From DASPSR01 sp035516175 (lineage in GTDB: Bacteria; Nitrospirota; UBA9217), in the NCBI GenBank assembly GCA_035516175.1, contig DATJAO010000008.1, positions 4,692 through 68,691 on the forward strand: DNA of 64,000 nucleotides, in the 5' to 3' direction. The position numbers were made by a program, and so were the translations under genes. Under the pieces are notes generated by a model, which worked only from the letters and a program-made list of their open reading frames with translations, made no database searches and was not told the origin of the DNA. How positions within the stretch are numbered: position 1 is the stretch's first letter; each line of letters starts with the position of its first letter. Shown here piece by piece: positions 54,901 to 61,139 of the stretch.

Positions 54901-56586
54901 CAGGCCGGCCTGATATTGGATGGCGCCGCCTGAAAAATCGAGCGAGGCCCCTTGCTTGATGTCGATACCGCCGTTGGCCGCGGTTATGCTGATGTTTCCG
55001 GTTTGGGGCTGATAGACCCAATAGTCTGGCACTTGGCCCGTTGGATCATGCACCAAGTACTTTCTTATATCCCCGCCAATGAGCCGCTCCTGCGCCGTCT
55101 TGTCTTGTGTCAGCAGGGTTTGTGAGATATCCCCTATGGCGGACCCTGAAGCGAGTGTGGTCGTAATTTTCGCCCCCTGCAGTACTCCGCCCTTCTGATC
55201 GTATGCGTCCCTGAGTTCGACGCTGTTTAGTGCAAAATTCGAGAGGACCGCCACCGGGAGGTCCGCCTTGACGCCGCTCACATCGATGCCGCTGGTCGAT
55301 TCCATGGTGACCTGGTTGGCGGCCATTAGCGTAACATTCCCTGCCGGCGCAATAATCTTCCCCCCGAGATCGATTTGCAATGCGGCAGTGTTGCTGATCA
55401 AACCTCCTATAAACACATTCGGCTGGATATCAAAGGTATCGCTCACCGTGCGGGGCTGGCCTGTCTGCGGGTCCAGCGAGTCGTCGACGGGCAGTTCGAC
55501 ACTGCTGTCCGCGCCTGTGGTGATTTTGTTCGCGGCCCTCAGTTCCACCTGGCCTTTATTGTTTTGAAAGGCAGTCACGGAGCGGATGACGCCCCATTGT
55601 TCGACGTTGTTGCCGTACATGCCGACCAAGCCGCCGTCGGCGTGCAATATCCCACCTTCCTGGTTCACGGCCTTGCCGAACGTCGCATCAGTGCTCTTGG
55701 GCGCGTTAATGAAGTCATCGTTGATCAAGACATAATAGCCCGATCTCGAAAGATCGTTTGAACCGGGCGACATCAATGTCACGTCCGTGCCTGCTGCAAG
55801 ACCGATCTGCCCTGCGGGCGCATTAATGGTGCCGAAGTTTTCAACGCGGGGAGCCATGAGAAAAACGTATCCGCCGTTTGCAGCGTTGATCTCCCCGAAA
55901 TTCGAGAGCGCGGCTAACGTGTCCGGGCTGCTCAGGTTCTGGTAGTTTTCCAGTATGAAGTGGAGGATATTGTTCAGAAAGTCGCTATCATGAATGTTGA
56001 GCGCAGAGGCTATCAGGCTGTTCACGTTCACCGTCGAACCGGGCCCGAACAGGATCCCGTTCTGGTTGATGAGGTAGATCTTGCCGTCCGCCGACAGTTT
56101 TCCGTAGATCTGGCTGGGATTGGCGTCCCAGATGCGGTTGAGAGCCGCCCAGCTTGCATTTCCCTGCTGATTGAAATAGACCGACGAGTTGCTGCCGATA
56201 TTGAATGTTTGCCAGTTTATGATCGCGTTCTGCTGGTTCTGATACACCGTGACCTGGCCGCTATCGGCATTGCCGCTGGTCTCGATGCCTTGATTTCCCT
56301 TGCTGGTATCGAGTCCCGTGTTGTTGCCCGGTAACACGACCGGGACTTCATTGGCCGGTACAGCGGGAACCAAAGCCTTGTTGTAAAAGCCGGGGATGGC
56401 CAGTGGTGCATTGCTCGGTGCCCCGGGAACAGTCGCCGCAGGTGCAGCCATGACCGGCGGTCGCACGGCAACCGATCCCCCAAATCCGGGGATAGAAACG
56501 ACGGACCCGGCAAGTGCTGATTGGGGGAACAGAATGAGCGCGCAGCACAACAGGCGAAGCAGGGTCTGAACAATGTCGGTCTTCAT
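45964..56586 (-). CDS. Giant TpsA exoprotein (filamentous haemagglutinin type, 3540 residues)
   Basis: Secreted by two-partner secretion through the TpsB encoded just upstream. It has a signal peptide (about 1-27) and a Pro/Ala-rich segment. The TPS/haemagglutination-activity domain at about 85-330 carries NQNGILFGPG at 174-183. About 3000 residues of Gly/Asn/Ser/Thr-rich beta-helix repeats follow, with recurrent words such as GGNLTI, LDVSG and SAGGxIxL. The C-terminal part resembles the DUF3739-type end of large haemagglutinins. It ends with an acidic and lysine-rich tail (DDNNKDD repeated). It is probably a surface adhesin or a matrix fibre. The stop overlaps the ExbB-fusion start. Confidence 0.93.
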   Translation of the reverse strand: MKTDIVQTLLRLLCCALILFPQSALAGSVVSIPGFGGSVAVRPPVMAAPAATVPGAPSNAPLAIPGFYNKALVPAVPANEVPVVLPGNNTGLDTSKGNQGIETSGNADSGQVTVYQNQQNAIINWQTFNIGSNSSVYFNQQGNASWAALNRIWDANPSQIYGKLSADGKIYLINQNGILFGPGSTVNVNSLIASALNIHDSDFLNNILHFILENYQNLSSPDTLAALSNFGEINAANGGYVFLMAPRVENFGTINAPAGQIGLAAGTDVTLMSPGSNDLSRSGYYVLINDDFINAPKSTDATFGKAVNQEGGILHADGGLVGMYGNNVEQWGVIRSVTAFQNNKGQVELRAANKITTGADSSVELPVDDSLDPQTGQPRTVSDTFDIQPNVFIGGLISNTAALQIDLGGKIIAPAGNVTLMAANQVTMESTSGIDVSGVKADLPVAVLSNFALNSVELRDAYDQKGGVLQGAKITTTLASGSAIGDISQTLLTQDKTAQERLIGGDIRKYLVHDPTGQVPDYWVYQPQTGNISITAANGGIDIKQGASLDFSGGAIQYQAGLVNTTKLLSGTKIYDISNAPEDIQYNAILGNYEKIYNRFGIQESYTGLYYGGASPVMTYVNGYTTGGDAGSLSLKAPMIVLNGQLNGSVTRGTYQNALTMQSNYSTANDYNEALMLSKTRGLEMPQAGSLSIMGTSNIAVVSETDTQTDHATGIPLPAGQTTLVSAKILNDAHLGAVNLTADLTISTAVDAALTLQPGGSFTASTRLIDHEGDITVPGGTITLFAVQNSTGERDSSGNLNPNPVSLPNGLSERIILGKKSVLDTSGERIDNSQTGTNGNDVLGSGRVNGGTIVIKDNTDQGAGVFIQTGAIVDVSGGYTINQKGNITGGNAGSLSIQGANIQLDGDIRGYALADPNGNLSGGQIQLAAPNITVAPASSIPGNYTWNDFDPLSADPSRSQPPADMKGVLYLPDDLLKSTGFTSITLNSVNDVIIDKDSKFGPSPYRLNNPLNSGSGTRATIDGQVLTGDSVPGKPDLIQLDDAQLYMAGPSKFVASAGVPFGGSSGLFTNNLRSISDPNAPKLSVSDGAVVQTTPGTTGSSSSISLSGPNVTVYGELDSRAGNITITATGGNLLIGDSASILANGYNRPNPSSTPNGNPINYQPINGGTVSLIATPILNAVNTGNLTIAATALIDVSGSDMVQNSVLSDGKISTYETAGSPGSVSLTYGGVPDLKGAIVANRAQLNGLSGISGGTLAMTYTYPDPSSIAKANEMSISDYIGYFLSTGFDDLTFRSNATLNFDGGGISYVIPRKLTLDAPNIIGAGNTVTLSSPWIVLTNSSKMSPPVETQPVMPAAGSLTLAGGWTDPSGALHSGFIDVIGDIQLDGFRDVTLQTDRDIRLSQVLYDNNCVGGDCSKATAVYPGTLRTTGNLVLDAARLYPGAFYSNTTRSYGNNIYPSIYSDYTVHANGKVTLQHTVGNTDNAVDTPIYSAGGNLTIEGLGGIELKKDVTVAAPMGTITLSAPGKRIYLDDGSVLTTAGSPDFDVNYGAIDSNNLWLVQDKANPNVQSGSASLFTQDSLPQKSITMNADEVIAREGSVIDVSGGGSVFAYTFQPGVQGSVDPLTKSGRYIVFKADSFPMPGTTVYLQGGGGLSAGLYTLLPLDAKDPQNARFAFMPGAYIIEAQSTTSLPGPGALSIDGYPLTVGFTAIADTSIKSTRPQVYSVRTAAEVIATEGSYVKPDSFVSGNAGDIIIAGNTTVLDGKLNAAALSGYQGGKISLAATDVFVQSSAASPLPADFQFGTPLAAAGITQGTMNVSADSLSGKGFSEVDLGNGNTNSVTVRSGAALDADVLTLSANQAVTVESGAKLGVVQTTTGMSGTDRISLSTPGELAIASGASVYASQSITLDVNDVKDISGELKSDSGSLTLKSTVIFFGGDNGKAPTDVGLYLTGTLWNRFSTFSDISLISKNDIQFRTDFTGGSALSAGKSLTLNAAQITGVNSGGASVTLTAPTVNLTNTGTSSAAVTTANAGAFTVNADQINIGTGDVLFGGFSTIGLNSKNDLTFIGMGSLTTGNADLLIGAARITTASTTKTANNSNGTTTTAVTATQFTVYTGANYLNDQNNPSPTGSITITNSGGTPGTTSSPGGTLEFQGRSIDQGGVIRVDGGTVRLSATGPGQADGVTLRSGSQILAQGTADAPGGQVFLNSINGGIVMEGAAVDANGATVKPASLIDVSADSQGDAGTISLQAPLGGVLINGDLKGTAKNTVDSQGDIVRIGQGGSFILHTDQINDLAGLNSRLASGGFTESLDLWARTGNIDIASGQILQARHIKLTVDDTSTSNGQINIAGQIIATDGGSVELYAANNLTIQSGGSVNATNAAAGSSGGSVLLSTAYAGTDPLQGWINVNGTIDVSGGAGGTGGTIYLRAQRNVTDVKINLGGTLQGAASVYAEAVKRYDYSVPSLLTSTQFQTWLNEAASYDAANTAVGRLQGAAPAGSSSFHLLPGIEVVNSGGDITIDAPIEMSLLGADTNPGVLSLRAKGNLNINNNLTDYPAYAASGNNPVTSLPSGRNSWGFNLAAGADTSSADPLAVNSMGTGALTIANNTVVYTESAPILFASGGDTFIGTGPQIAYVYPNYMISPAMYYNLASFSGSIRGNVGRDLSVAGAIQTATGDIDISVGRNLNLLAGGDYNNPGAGAIRTTGQLTSTDAVGTSPLDPTPIDPATGQPFNKTAIQQSDLNGTYYWRYDNGGNVTLSVGGNAGKLNSSGMWVTADGGAWDYFSPIDVTINSHPSTYGLFSADYLYGTAGLSTMGGGNLSVRTGGDFLAQAGTFGAGDLTIYSGGDINGRFLNHGSTDEAGRAEIHAQGNFGAYNPASLENDRAQIELFNSKMNVTAQGEMQIGAILNPSLASDEIDQYRASNFVYLSYTPETTISLKAGTDITLAGRSPFYANPVASQIYERVLPANVNVVAGGDILLLNDFTLASASDGNLILHAGGDVIGQVNNGSGGQRSARILVSDMAPNNWYGLFYVYGDTDQKGGWIASRTVVNRHGIYNPIDQSMSVPEDGPLHTGDPTAIEIHADRDITGLNLMLPKKAEVTAGRDITNITYEGQNIAPDDISMIQAGRDISMQYVKASDSAAQGGLIQGGPGTFLIQAGGSIDLGSLSGGIQEIGNGNNPALATGATGRSSLVVLSGYGFDQSSADIEAFFKTIRDAGDQYAKLMAQGSRDEADQLLQTTRQDTIEPLLGKPSGPGDINMTSSQISTSNAASDISIIANGDLNLGKTALPSATAVNTTSGITTANGGAINIFTVKDVNVQESRVMTFFSLQDMIDNGITADDIQSGKATFGDITVWSDQGSINAGRGSRTAVSASPPKLVPVPGAPGVYRKVFTPPAVGSGIRALTYGENAPIPGNVHLFAPTGVIDAGEAGIAGGKITLAALQVNNASNINFSAGSVGLPQASEGSASLGALTGTTSATQTSQLTADASGLTAAKVQASQMVEDIIAKWLEVKVIDFVEEDDNNKDDNNKDDKKKEE
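45982..46019. repeat. Two copies of a 15-base unit encoding the TpsA tail
   Basis: The unit TCATCCTTATTGTTA occurs twice in tandem and then begins a third time. It encodes the DDNNK repeats of the charged TpsA C-terminus. Such short repeats can vary in number by slippage in whole-codon steps. Confidence 0.7.
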
Positions 56587-56753
56587 GGTTGCCTCCCGTA
56601 CACCAGACGATGCCTTTCCTTCTCTTAATTGTGGATACCATTAACAGGACAATGTCACTCTTTTTTGAGGGATATCAACAAATATCTTATGATGTCAAGA
56701 GGACGATATCAGCCCCGGGAATCGCTAACTGGGTCAGCAAAGAACATCCCCGC

Positions 56754-58361
56754 TCAGAACAGGGCTCTTACTTTGAAATAGGACCTCTGGTCATGCTTTT
56801 CGGTCTGGTCCGTGGCGCGCAGCGCCACGGACCAGTCCAGTTCATACTCCAGATTCTTCGCTATCGAACCTCGTATTCCGGCGCCTGACCCCGACAATCT
56901 AATGCTATTATCCTGGCCGGGCAACGCCTCTTTGATCGTCAGCGACGCGAAGTCATAGAAGATAAAAGGGCTTATTTGAACCTTCTTTCCCATCGCGGTC
57001 CGTCCAAGAGGGTCAGGAAAGGAAAGTTCAAACATCCCATGCAGCGCATTATCGCCTAGTACCTCGCTTTCCTTATACCCCCGTACGCTTTCCATCCCGC
57101 CCGCAGTGTACTGCTCGCTGTTGATAAGCGGCTGATCGGCTACCTGGCCGTCCACTTTCAAAGATAGGTTCATGCCCCAAGTCAGTTTCTGCATGCGCAG
57201 CGCGCTTGCTGTGAAGACGAGGTAGTTCGCAGATGCCTTGTAGCGGCTGGTCTCGAACTTCATTTCTTGATTGCTGGATGACCGGAAGTTCATGTTCAAT
57301 CCTGCGCCAAACTGGCTCATCCCACCCCATTTATCCGGTAAAGAAGAGCTGTAGGAAAACGAAAACGGTGTATATTGAACCGGGATATCTTCCGTTGTCG
57401 TCTGTGCAATTTCTGTTGTAGTCGGTGTTGTCTGGTGTATGCTTTTGTAATCGAGACCCAGAGTAAGCGTATGAGAATACAATTGGTACTCGGGCAGCAT
57501 CACAACATAGCGCGTGCCGAAGATATCCCCTTTTCCCACTATTTGGAAGCCTTCGCCGAATGCGGTATTGCTATTCGACCATATGCCGTAAAACGCCCAC
57601 TGGTCGTCCTTTTGCCACGGCGCAGGCAACGTATAGGAGGCGCTCAACGCCTGCACCTGATCCGCATTCTGCGGCGATATCTGGTACTGAAAGGAAAGGG
57701 AATGCTCACGCTGCCAGAGATTGTCATAGTGGATTGCCGCATTGAGCCGCAACGGCTCCGTGTCAGGGCTCGCCCGGTTGTTCAGTTCCAGAAACCCGTG
57801 CAGGGGAAGATGATCCTCCACCCTGAGTTCAACATCGATAGTCCCCACTTCCTTGCCTGGCGACATCACTGGTTCCACCTTTAAATCCTGGCTTCTGTTC
57901 AGCTGCGAAAGCTCCTGTTGGACCTGAGGCAGGTAGAGGATGGCACCAGGCGTGAAGGACGGCAGGTCCTTCAACATCTTTTCCCTGGTAAAATACCGGT
58001 TGCCAGTGACCTTCACCCTGCCGATCCGGCTCTCGATCACCTGCAGTTTGACGATGCCGTCTTGCAGGGTCTGTTCCGGGATGTTCACCATCACGGCCGG
58101 ATACCCGGCATCGTGGTATTTCTTTTCCAGCGAATCGCGCGCCTTTTCCACATCCGCCGCGGTCCTGTTGGAACCGGTGTACAGGATGACCGCGGTGCGA
58201 ATCTGGTCATCGGTGAACAGAGTGTTGCCGGTCACCTCGAAAGCCTTGATCGCGAAGCCTGCTTCGCCGGTTTCTTCGGCGATACCCGGTCGGGACAGGA
58301 TAGCCGTGCATACCATGACCATGACCATTACTCGAATGAGAAGCCGACCAATCGTTTTCAC
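56754..58361 (-). CDS. TpsB outer-membrane transporter (ShlB/FhaC/HecB type)
   Basis: 535 residues. A signal peptide (about 1-28) is followed by two POTRA domains at about 35-190. The first has FEVTGNTLFTDDQI and then YHDAGYPAVMVNIPEQTLQDG; the second has VKVTGNRYF and later VEPVMSPGKEVGTIDVELRV. A 16-strand barrel with AGGMESVRGYKESEV, the L6-loop VRGY motif, follows and ends in a terminal Phe. It would export the giant TpsA encoded 167 bases downstream. The GTG start overlaps the upstream lipoprotein stop by four bases, so these two are also coupled. Confidence 0.95.
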   Translation of the reverse strand: MKTIGRLLIRVMVMVMVCTAILSRPGIAEETGEAGFAIKAFEVTGNTLFTDDQIRTAVILYTGSNRTAADVEKARDSLEKKYHDAGYPAVMVNIPEQTLQDGIVKLQVIESRIGRVKVTGNRYFTREKMLKDLPSFTPGAILYLPQVQQELSQLNRSQDLKVEPVMSPGKEVGTIDVELRVEDHLPLHGFLELNNRASPDTEPLRLNAAIHYDNLWQREHSLSFQYQISPQNADQVQALSASYTLPAPWQKDDQWAFYGIWSNSNTAFGEGFQIVGKGDIFGTRYVVMLPEYQLYSHTLTLGLDYKSIHQTTPTTTEIAQTTTEDIPVQYTPFSFSYSSSLPDKWGGMSQFGAGLNMNFRSSSNQEMKFETSRYKASANYLVFTASALRMQKLTWGMNLSLKVDGQVADQPLINSEQYTAGGMESVRGYKESEVLGDNALHGMFELSFPDPLGRTAMGKKVQISPFIFYDFASLTIKEALPGQDNSIRLSGSGAGIRGSIAKNLEYELDWSVALRATDQTEKHDQRSYFKVRALF

Positions 58362-59455
58362 CTAGTGGTAGTCTCGCTCGTCCGGAGATTAGCATCTGCA
58401 ATTTTTTCCACGGTCACATCGCAGAGCAGCGTTTCGCCTCCAAAAGCGTTTCCAAAGTCCACTGTGAAGCTCTTATCGTCAACGTAGGAAATCCGCCCGA
58501 CCATGCCTGTCGCGCGGACGAGCGCGCCTTTGCGCGCATCGATGTCCAGTATGTAATTATCGCCCTCTTCCCTGATGCGGCCCGGACCGAAAAGGGTCTC
58601 TTTGGTCCCCGGTGTGACGAAAATCTTGATCGTTACGTCCTTGTCCGAAATCGACTCCACTTTGCCAGGAAAATCGGTATCGTAAGTATATGCCTGTCCG
58701 ATCTCAGGAGTTTGGTTCGTCAGGTACTCGTAGGTGTGCTTTTGCATTACGACCACTTTGGGTTGCGTGCGGACCCGATTCAGACGCGCGAGATATTTCT
58801 CGGGAACAGATGGCACGGCATCCTCGGACTTGATCTCTGCCGTGCGCCTCTCGCCCTCCTTCATGCCGACAATCGCCTGCCCGAGTTGATTCTGGATTTC
58901 GTCTTCGAAGGAACGCTCGCTGAAAGGCGTCAGCTCCGGCCGCTTCGCCTCCGCAGGGCTTATTGCGGAGAGTGACAGGGGACCAGACTCCAACCGCTGC
59001 ACATAAATATTCGATTTAGGCAGGTTATCCGCGACATGATCAGTTGCGGCCGCAACATCACCAGACGGGAGCCGGCACAAATAACGAATGGACGCCGTAT
59101 CTCCGGGCTGTATCAGTCTTTCCGTGGCTGCCGCGGGAGCGTGATCTGCCTGCAGCATCTGATGCGTTCCCGTGGCGGCGCATCCCGCAATAGTCCAGAC
59201 ACTAACGAAGATAGGAAGCAGCCACTGGAGCATTATCGGCATATCATTCTTATCCGGTAACTCCTGCTGAATATCCTTTTCCCTGCAGACTTGGATCAAG
59301 GCCTTATCCGCAACAACGACGTGCGTGAGCTCGAACTCCTCCGATTTTTCGATCCGGCCGAGACTTCCCTGGCTGAAATTGATCTTGATGTAGCCGTTGA
59401 ACTTCCCTTCCATAAGCATTTTGATCGTTTCGCTCAGTCTTTTCAGCTTTTCCAT
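58358..59455 (-). CDS. YezD-like (DUF2292) domain fused to SlyD/FKBP-like lipoprotein
   Basis: 365 residues. The first 45 (RLSETIKMLMEGKFNGYIKI, IEKSEEFEL) look like the small cytoplasmic YezD/DUF2292 family. About residue 75 starts a second, lipoprotein-like signal (LQWLLPIFVSVWTIAGC). After it comes an FKBP/SlyD-like prolyl isomerase: IQPGDTASIRYLCRLPSGDV, GMKEGERRT, an inserted flap domain, and FGGETLLCDVTVEKI near the end. The ATG at 59455 follows GAGG; an internal ATG at 59242 would give the lipoprotein alone. Whether this is one fused protein or two overlapping products is unclear. It is coupled to tpsB by a four-base overlap. Confidence 0.75.
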   Translation of the reverse strand: MEKLKRLSETIKMLMEGKFNGYIKINFSQGSLGRIEKSEEFELTHVVVADKALIQVCREKDIQQELPDKNDMPIMLQWLLPIFVSVWTIAGCAATGTHQMLQADHAPAAATERLIQPGDTASIRYLCRLPSGDVAAATDHVADNLPKSNIYVQRLESGPLSLSAISPAEAKRPELTPFSERSFEDEIQNQLGQAIVGMKEGERRTAEIKSEDAVPSVPEKYLARLNRVRTQPKVVVMQKHTYEYLTNQTPEIGQAYTYDTDFPGKVESISDKDVTIKIFVTPGTKETLFGPGRIREEGDNYILDIDARKGALVRATGMVGRISYVDDKSFTVDFGNAFGGETLLCDVTVEKIADANLRTSETTTR

Positions 59456-60065
59456 GGGCACCTCGAGGTTGGGAACAACAGTTGAATTATCCTTAAATCG
59501 GAATTTGGACGGTGATGAGCTATAGGTATATGCGTATAAATCTAAAGTATTTGAAATAAAAGAGGATTCATCTTGCTATTGAATCTTTTAATAATTCAAC
59601 GAAATCTTTCTTAATGCTGTATCTGTGTTTATCCATTTGTTCTGCGTCCTAACTGCTTTTTTGTTTTGAATTATCAGTATTTGGTAGCAGGTTATCATCT
59701 TGGGAAGCTCAAAAGAGGACTTAAGAATTGCGGGCTTCCCGGTCGTTGATGCGCAATGCATCAATTCAGCAAAGTACCCTTTGTTTAGGTTTTTTAATTT
59801 ATCAATTTATTGTTACGGCCGTATTACAATTAGAAGAAGATTTGATGAAAACGAGTCTTTTTTCTTATTTAAACACCTAAGTTGCAGTCCCCAGGCCGGG
59901 CACATACCGATAAAAGGATTTTAACGGTATTCATTTCGTCTAATACAACCTGCGCCTGGCAGCTTTCAACTTTCGTCATCGTTACGCCCTGGTTCTAACT
60001 GCATCATCCATCTGGATATGCAAAAAGAATCGGGGCCATCCCGGGCCCCTATCAGAAAAGAATTC
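59456..60065. other. Gap between the secretion unit and the DsbC gene
   Basis: About 610 bases with no convincing gene. Most of it is AT-rich, as expected for the promoter region of the long secretion unit. A short inverted repeat TTGAAT/ATTCAA lies near 59579-59599. The terminator of the DsbC gene is at its upper end (60022-60049). No clear sigma-54 or sigma-70 pair stood out. Confidence 0.5.
60022..60049 (-). terminator. Intrinsic terminator of the DsbC-like gene
   Basis: On the minus strand the arms GGGGCC and GGCCCC, with a six-base loop, are followed after four bases by five T residues. It starts 17 bases after the stop at 60066. Confidence 0.8.
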
Positions 60066-60854
60066 TTATCTGTTTCCGGCGTCGACCAGCGTCATTACCT
60101 CTTCTGCGGACATACCATGCCTGATTTTTCCGTCAGCGAAAATGATGGTCGGCGTCCCTTGCACTCCCAGCGATTGCCCGAGCTTTACGGTCTCATCCAC
60201 TGCTGGGGAAGTGCAGGCTGCCTTTGGGATGTCCTTTTTTGCATAGGCATCCTCGAGCATCTTGACGGCCTTGTCATTGTCCTTTTCGCAAATTATGGCC
60301 ATTGATTTTTCGCGTGCTTTGGGGTGAATGGACGAAAGGGGGAAGAGCTTGACGTAAAATACGATGTCCTTCCGCTTCTCGATCACTTTCTTGATCTCAT
60401 CGTGGAACTTGATGCAGTACGGGCAATCTGGATCGGTGAACACAAAGATCCTGTTTTTTGCCTTCGGGTCACCAACTATGATCGAACCCTGAAGTGGAAC
60501 TTTAGATATGTCCACCTTGTTGATTTCGTCAAACTTTTCCTGGGTTAGATTCACCTTTGTGGCAAGATTGACTATCGCACCCTGAACAAGATATTTTTTC
60601 GCCGAATCCAGATACATGACAGACTTGTTTCCGCCGTTCATGGAAACAGCTACCTCCCAAAGCCCTTCGATCGGTGTCTTTTCCACGGAAAGGATCATCA
60701 CATCCGGCGCAAACTCCTTCAGGACTTCTCTGACGCTTTCCTTGCTGGGAGCTGCTGCTTCGGCCGATGTTGCCTGCGGTACACGGTATATCCCCAGAGC
60801 TAATGAAACCACGCATGCTGCAATAGCAATAAATCGAATCTTTCTTGAACCCAT
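60066..60854 (-). CDS. DsbC/DsbG-type thiol-disulfide isomerase
   Basis: Periplasmic disulfide isomerase of 262 residues. A signal peptide (about 1-31) precedes a small N-terminal dimerisation-like domain (about 38-125) and a thioredoxin-fold domain with the redox centre CPYC at 144-147 and the cis-Pro loop GVQGTPTIIF near 230. An extra Cys pair (ICEK, AACTSP) in the helical part matches DsbC relatives. It lies downstream of a gene for an exported protein with 14 cysteines, a natural client. An intrinsic terminator follows it. Confidence 0.92.
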   Translation of the reverse strand: MGSRKIRFIAIAACVVSLALGIYRVPQATSAEAAAPSKESVREVLKEFAPDVMILSVEKTPIEGLWEVAVSMNGGNKSVMYLDSAKKYLVQGAIVNLATKVNLTQEKFDEINKVDISKVPLQGSIIVGDPKAKNRIFVFTDPDCPYCIKFHDEIKKVIEKRKDIVFYVKLFPLSSIHPKAREKSMAIICEKDNDKAVKMLEDAYAKKDIPKAACTSPAVDETVKLGQSLGVQGTPTIIFADGKIRHGMSAEEVMTLVDAGNR

Positions 60855-61139
60855 TGTAAGTCCTCCCTGCAGCCGTAGTTATTGAGTAAACCTCTTTATT
60901 TTTTTACCTTCATCATTAATCATGAGACGACATCTACAAGCGTATAAGCTTGGAATCTACTCCAGTTCTGTTACAGTATGATGACATCCATCGAGGTACC
61001 TGAAAAAAATGATGAGTTCGCGAGCTGCGGCAGAAATTCGAATGAAGAACACAATGCGCCCGCCAATTGTAAAAAAAAGAACGGGGCCCCTTTCGGGGGG
61101 GCCCGCTAGAGTTAAAACATTACGTAAGTGTGTCGCGTA
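60855..61139. other. Gap between the DsbC and 14-Cys protein genes
   Basis: 285 bases. A strong terminator occupies 61071-61104. The rest, about 200 bases upstream of the DsbC start, is AT-rich and probably contains its promoter; GGGAGG lies close to the start codon. Confidence 0.5.
61071..61104 (-). terminator. Intrinsic terminator after the 14-Cys protein gene
   Basis: On the minus strand a very GC-rich stem (GGGCCCC against GGGGCCC, GAAA-type loop) is followed by CGTTC and eight T residues. It ends transcription of the unit that includes the VPLPA protein. Confidence 0.9.

Noticed and set aside
45964..56586. Many long plus-strand frames across tpsA
   Set aside because: They are mirror frames of a repetitive GC-rich gene; none has start signals or domains.
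59700..59924. Plus-strand frame of 74 codons in the gap before the secretion unit
   Set aside because: No ribosome-binding site or recognisable domain, and the composition is that of AT-rich intergenic DNA.
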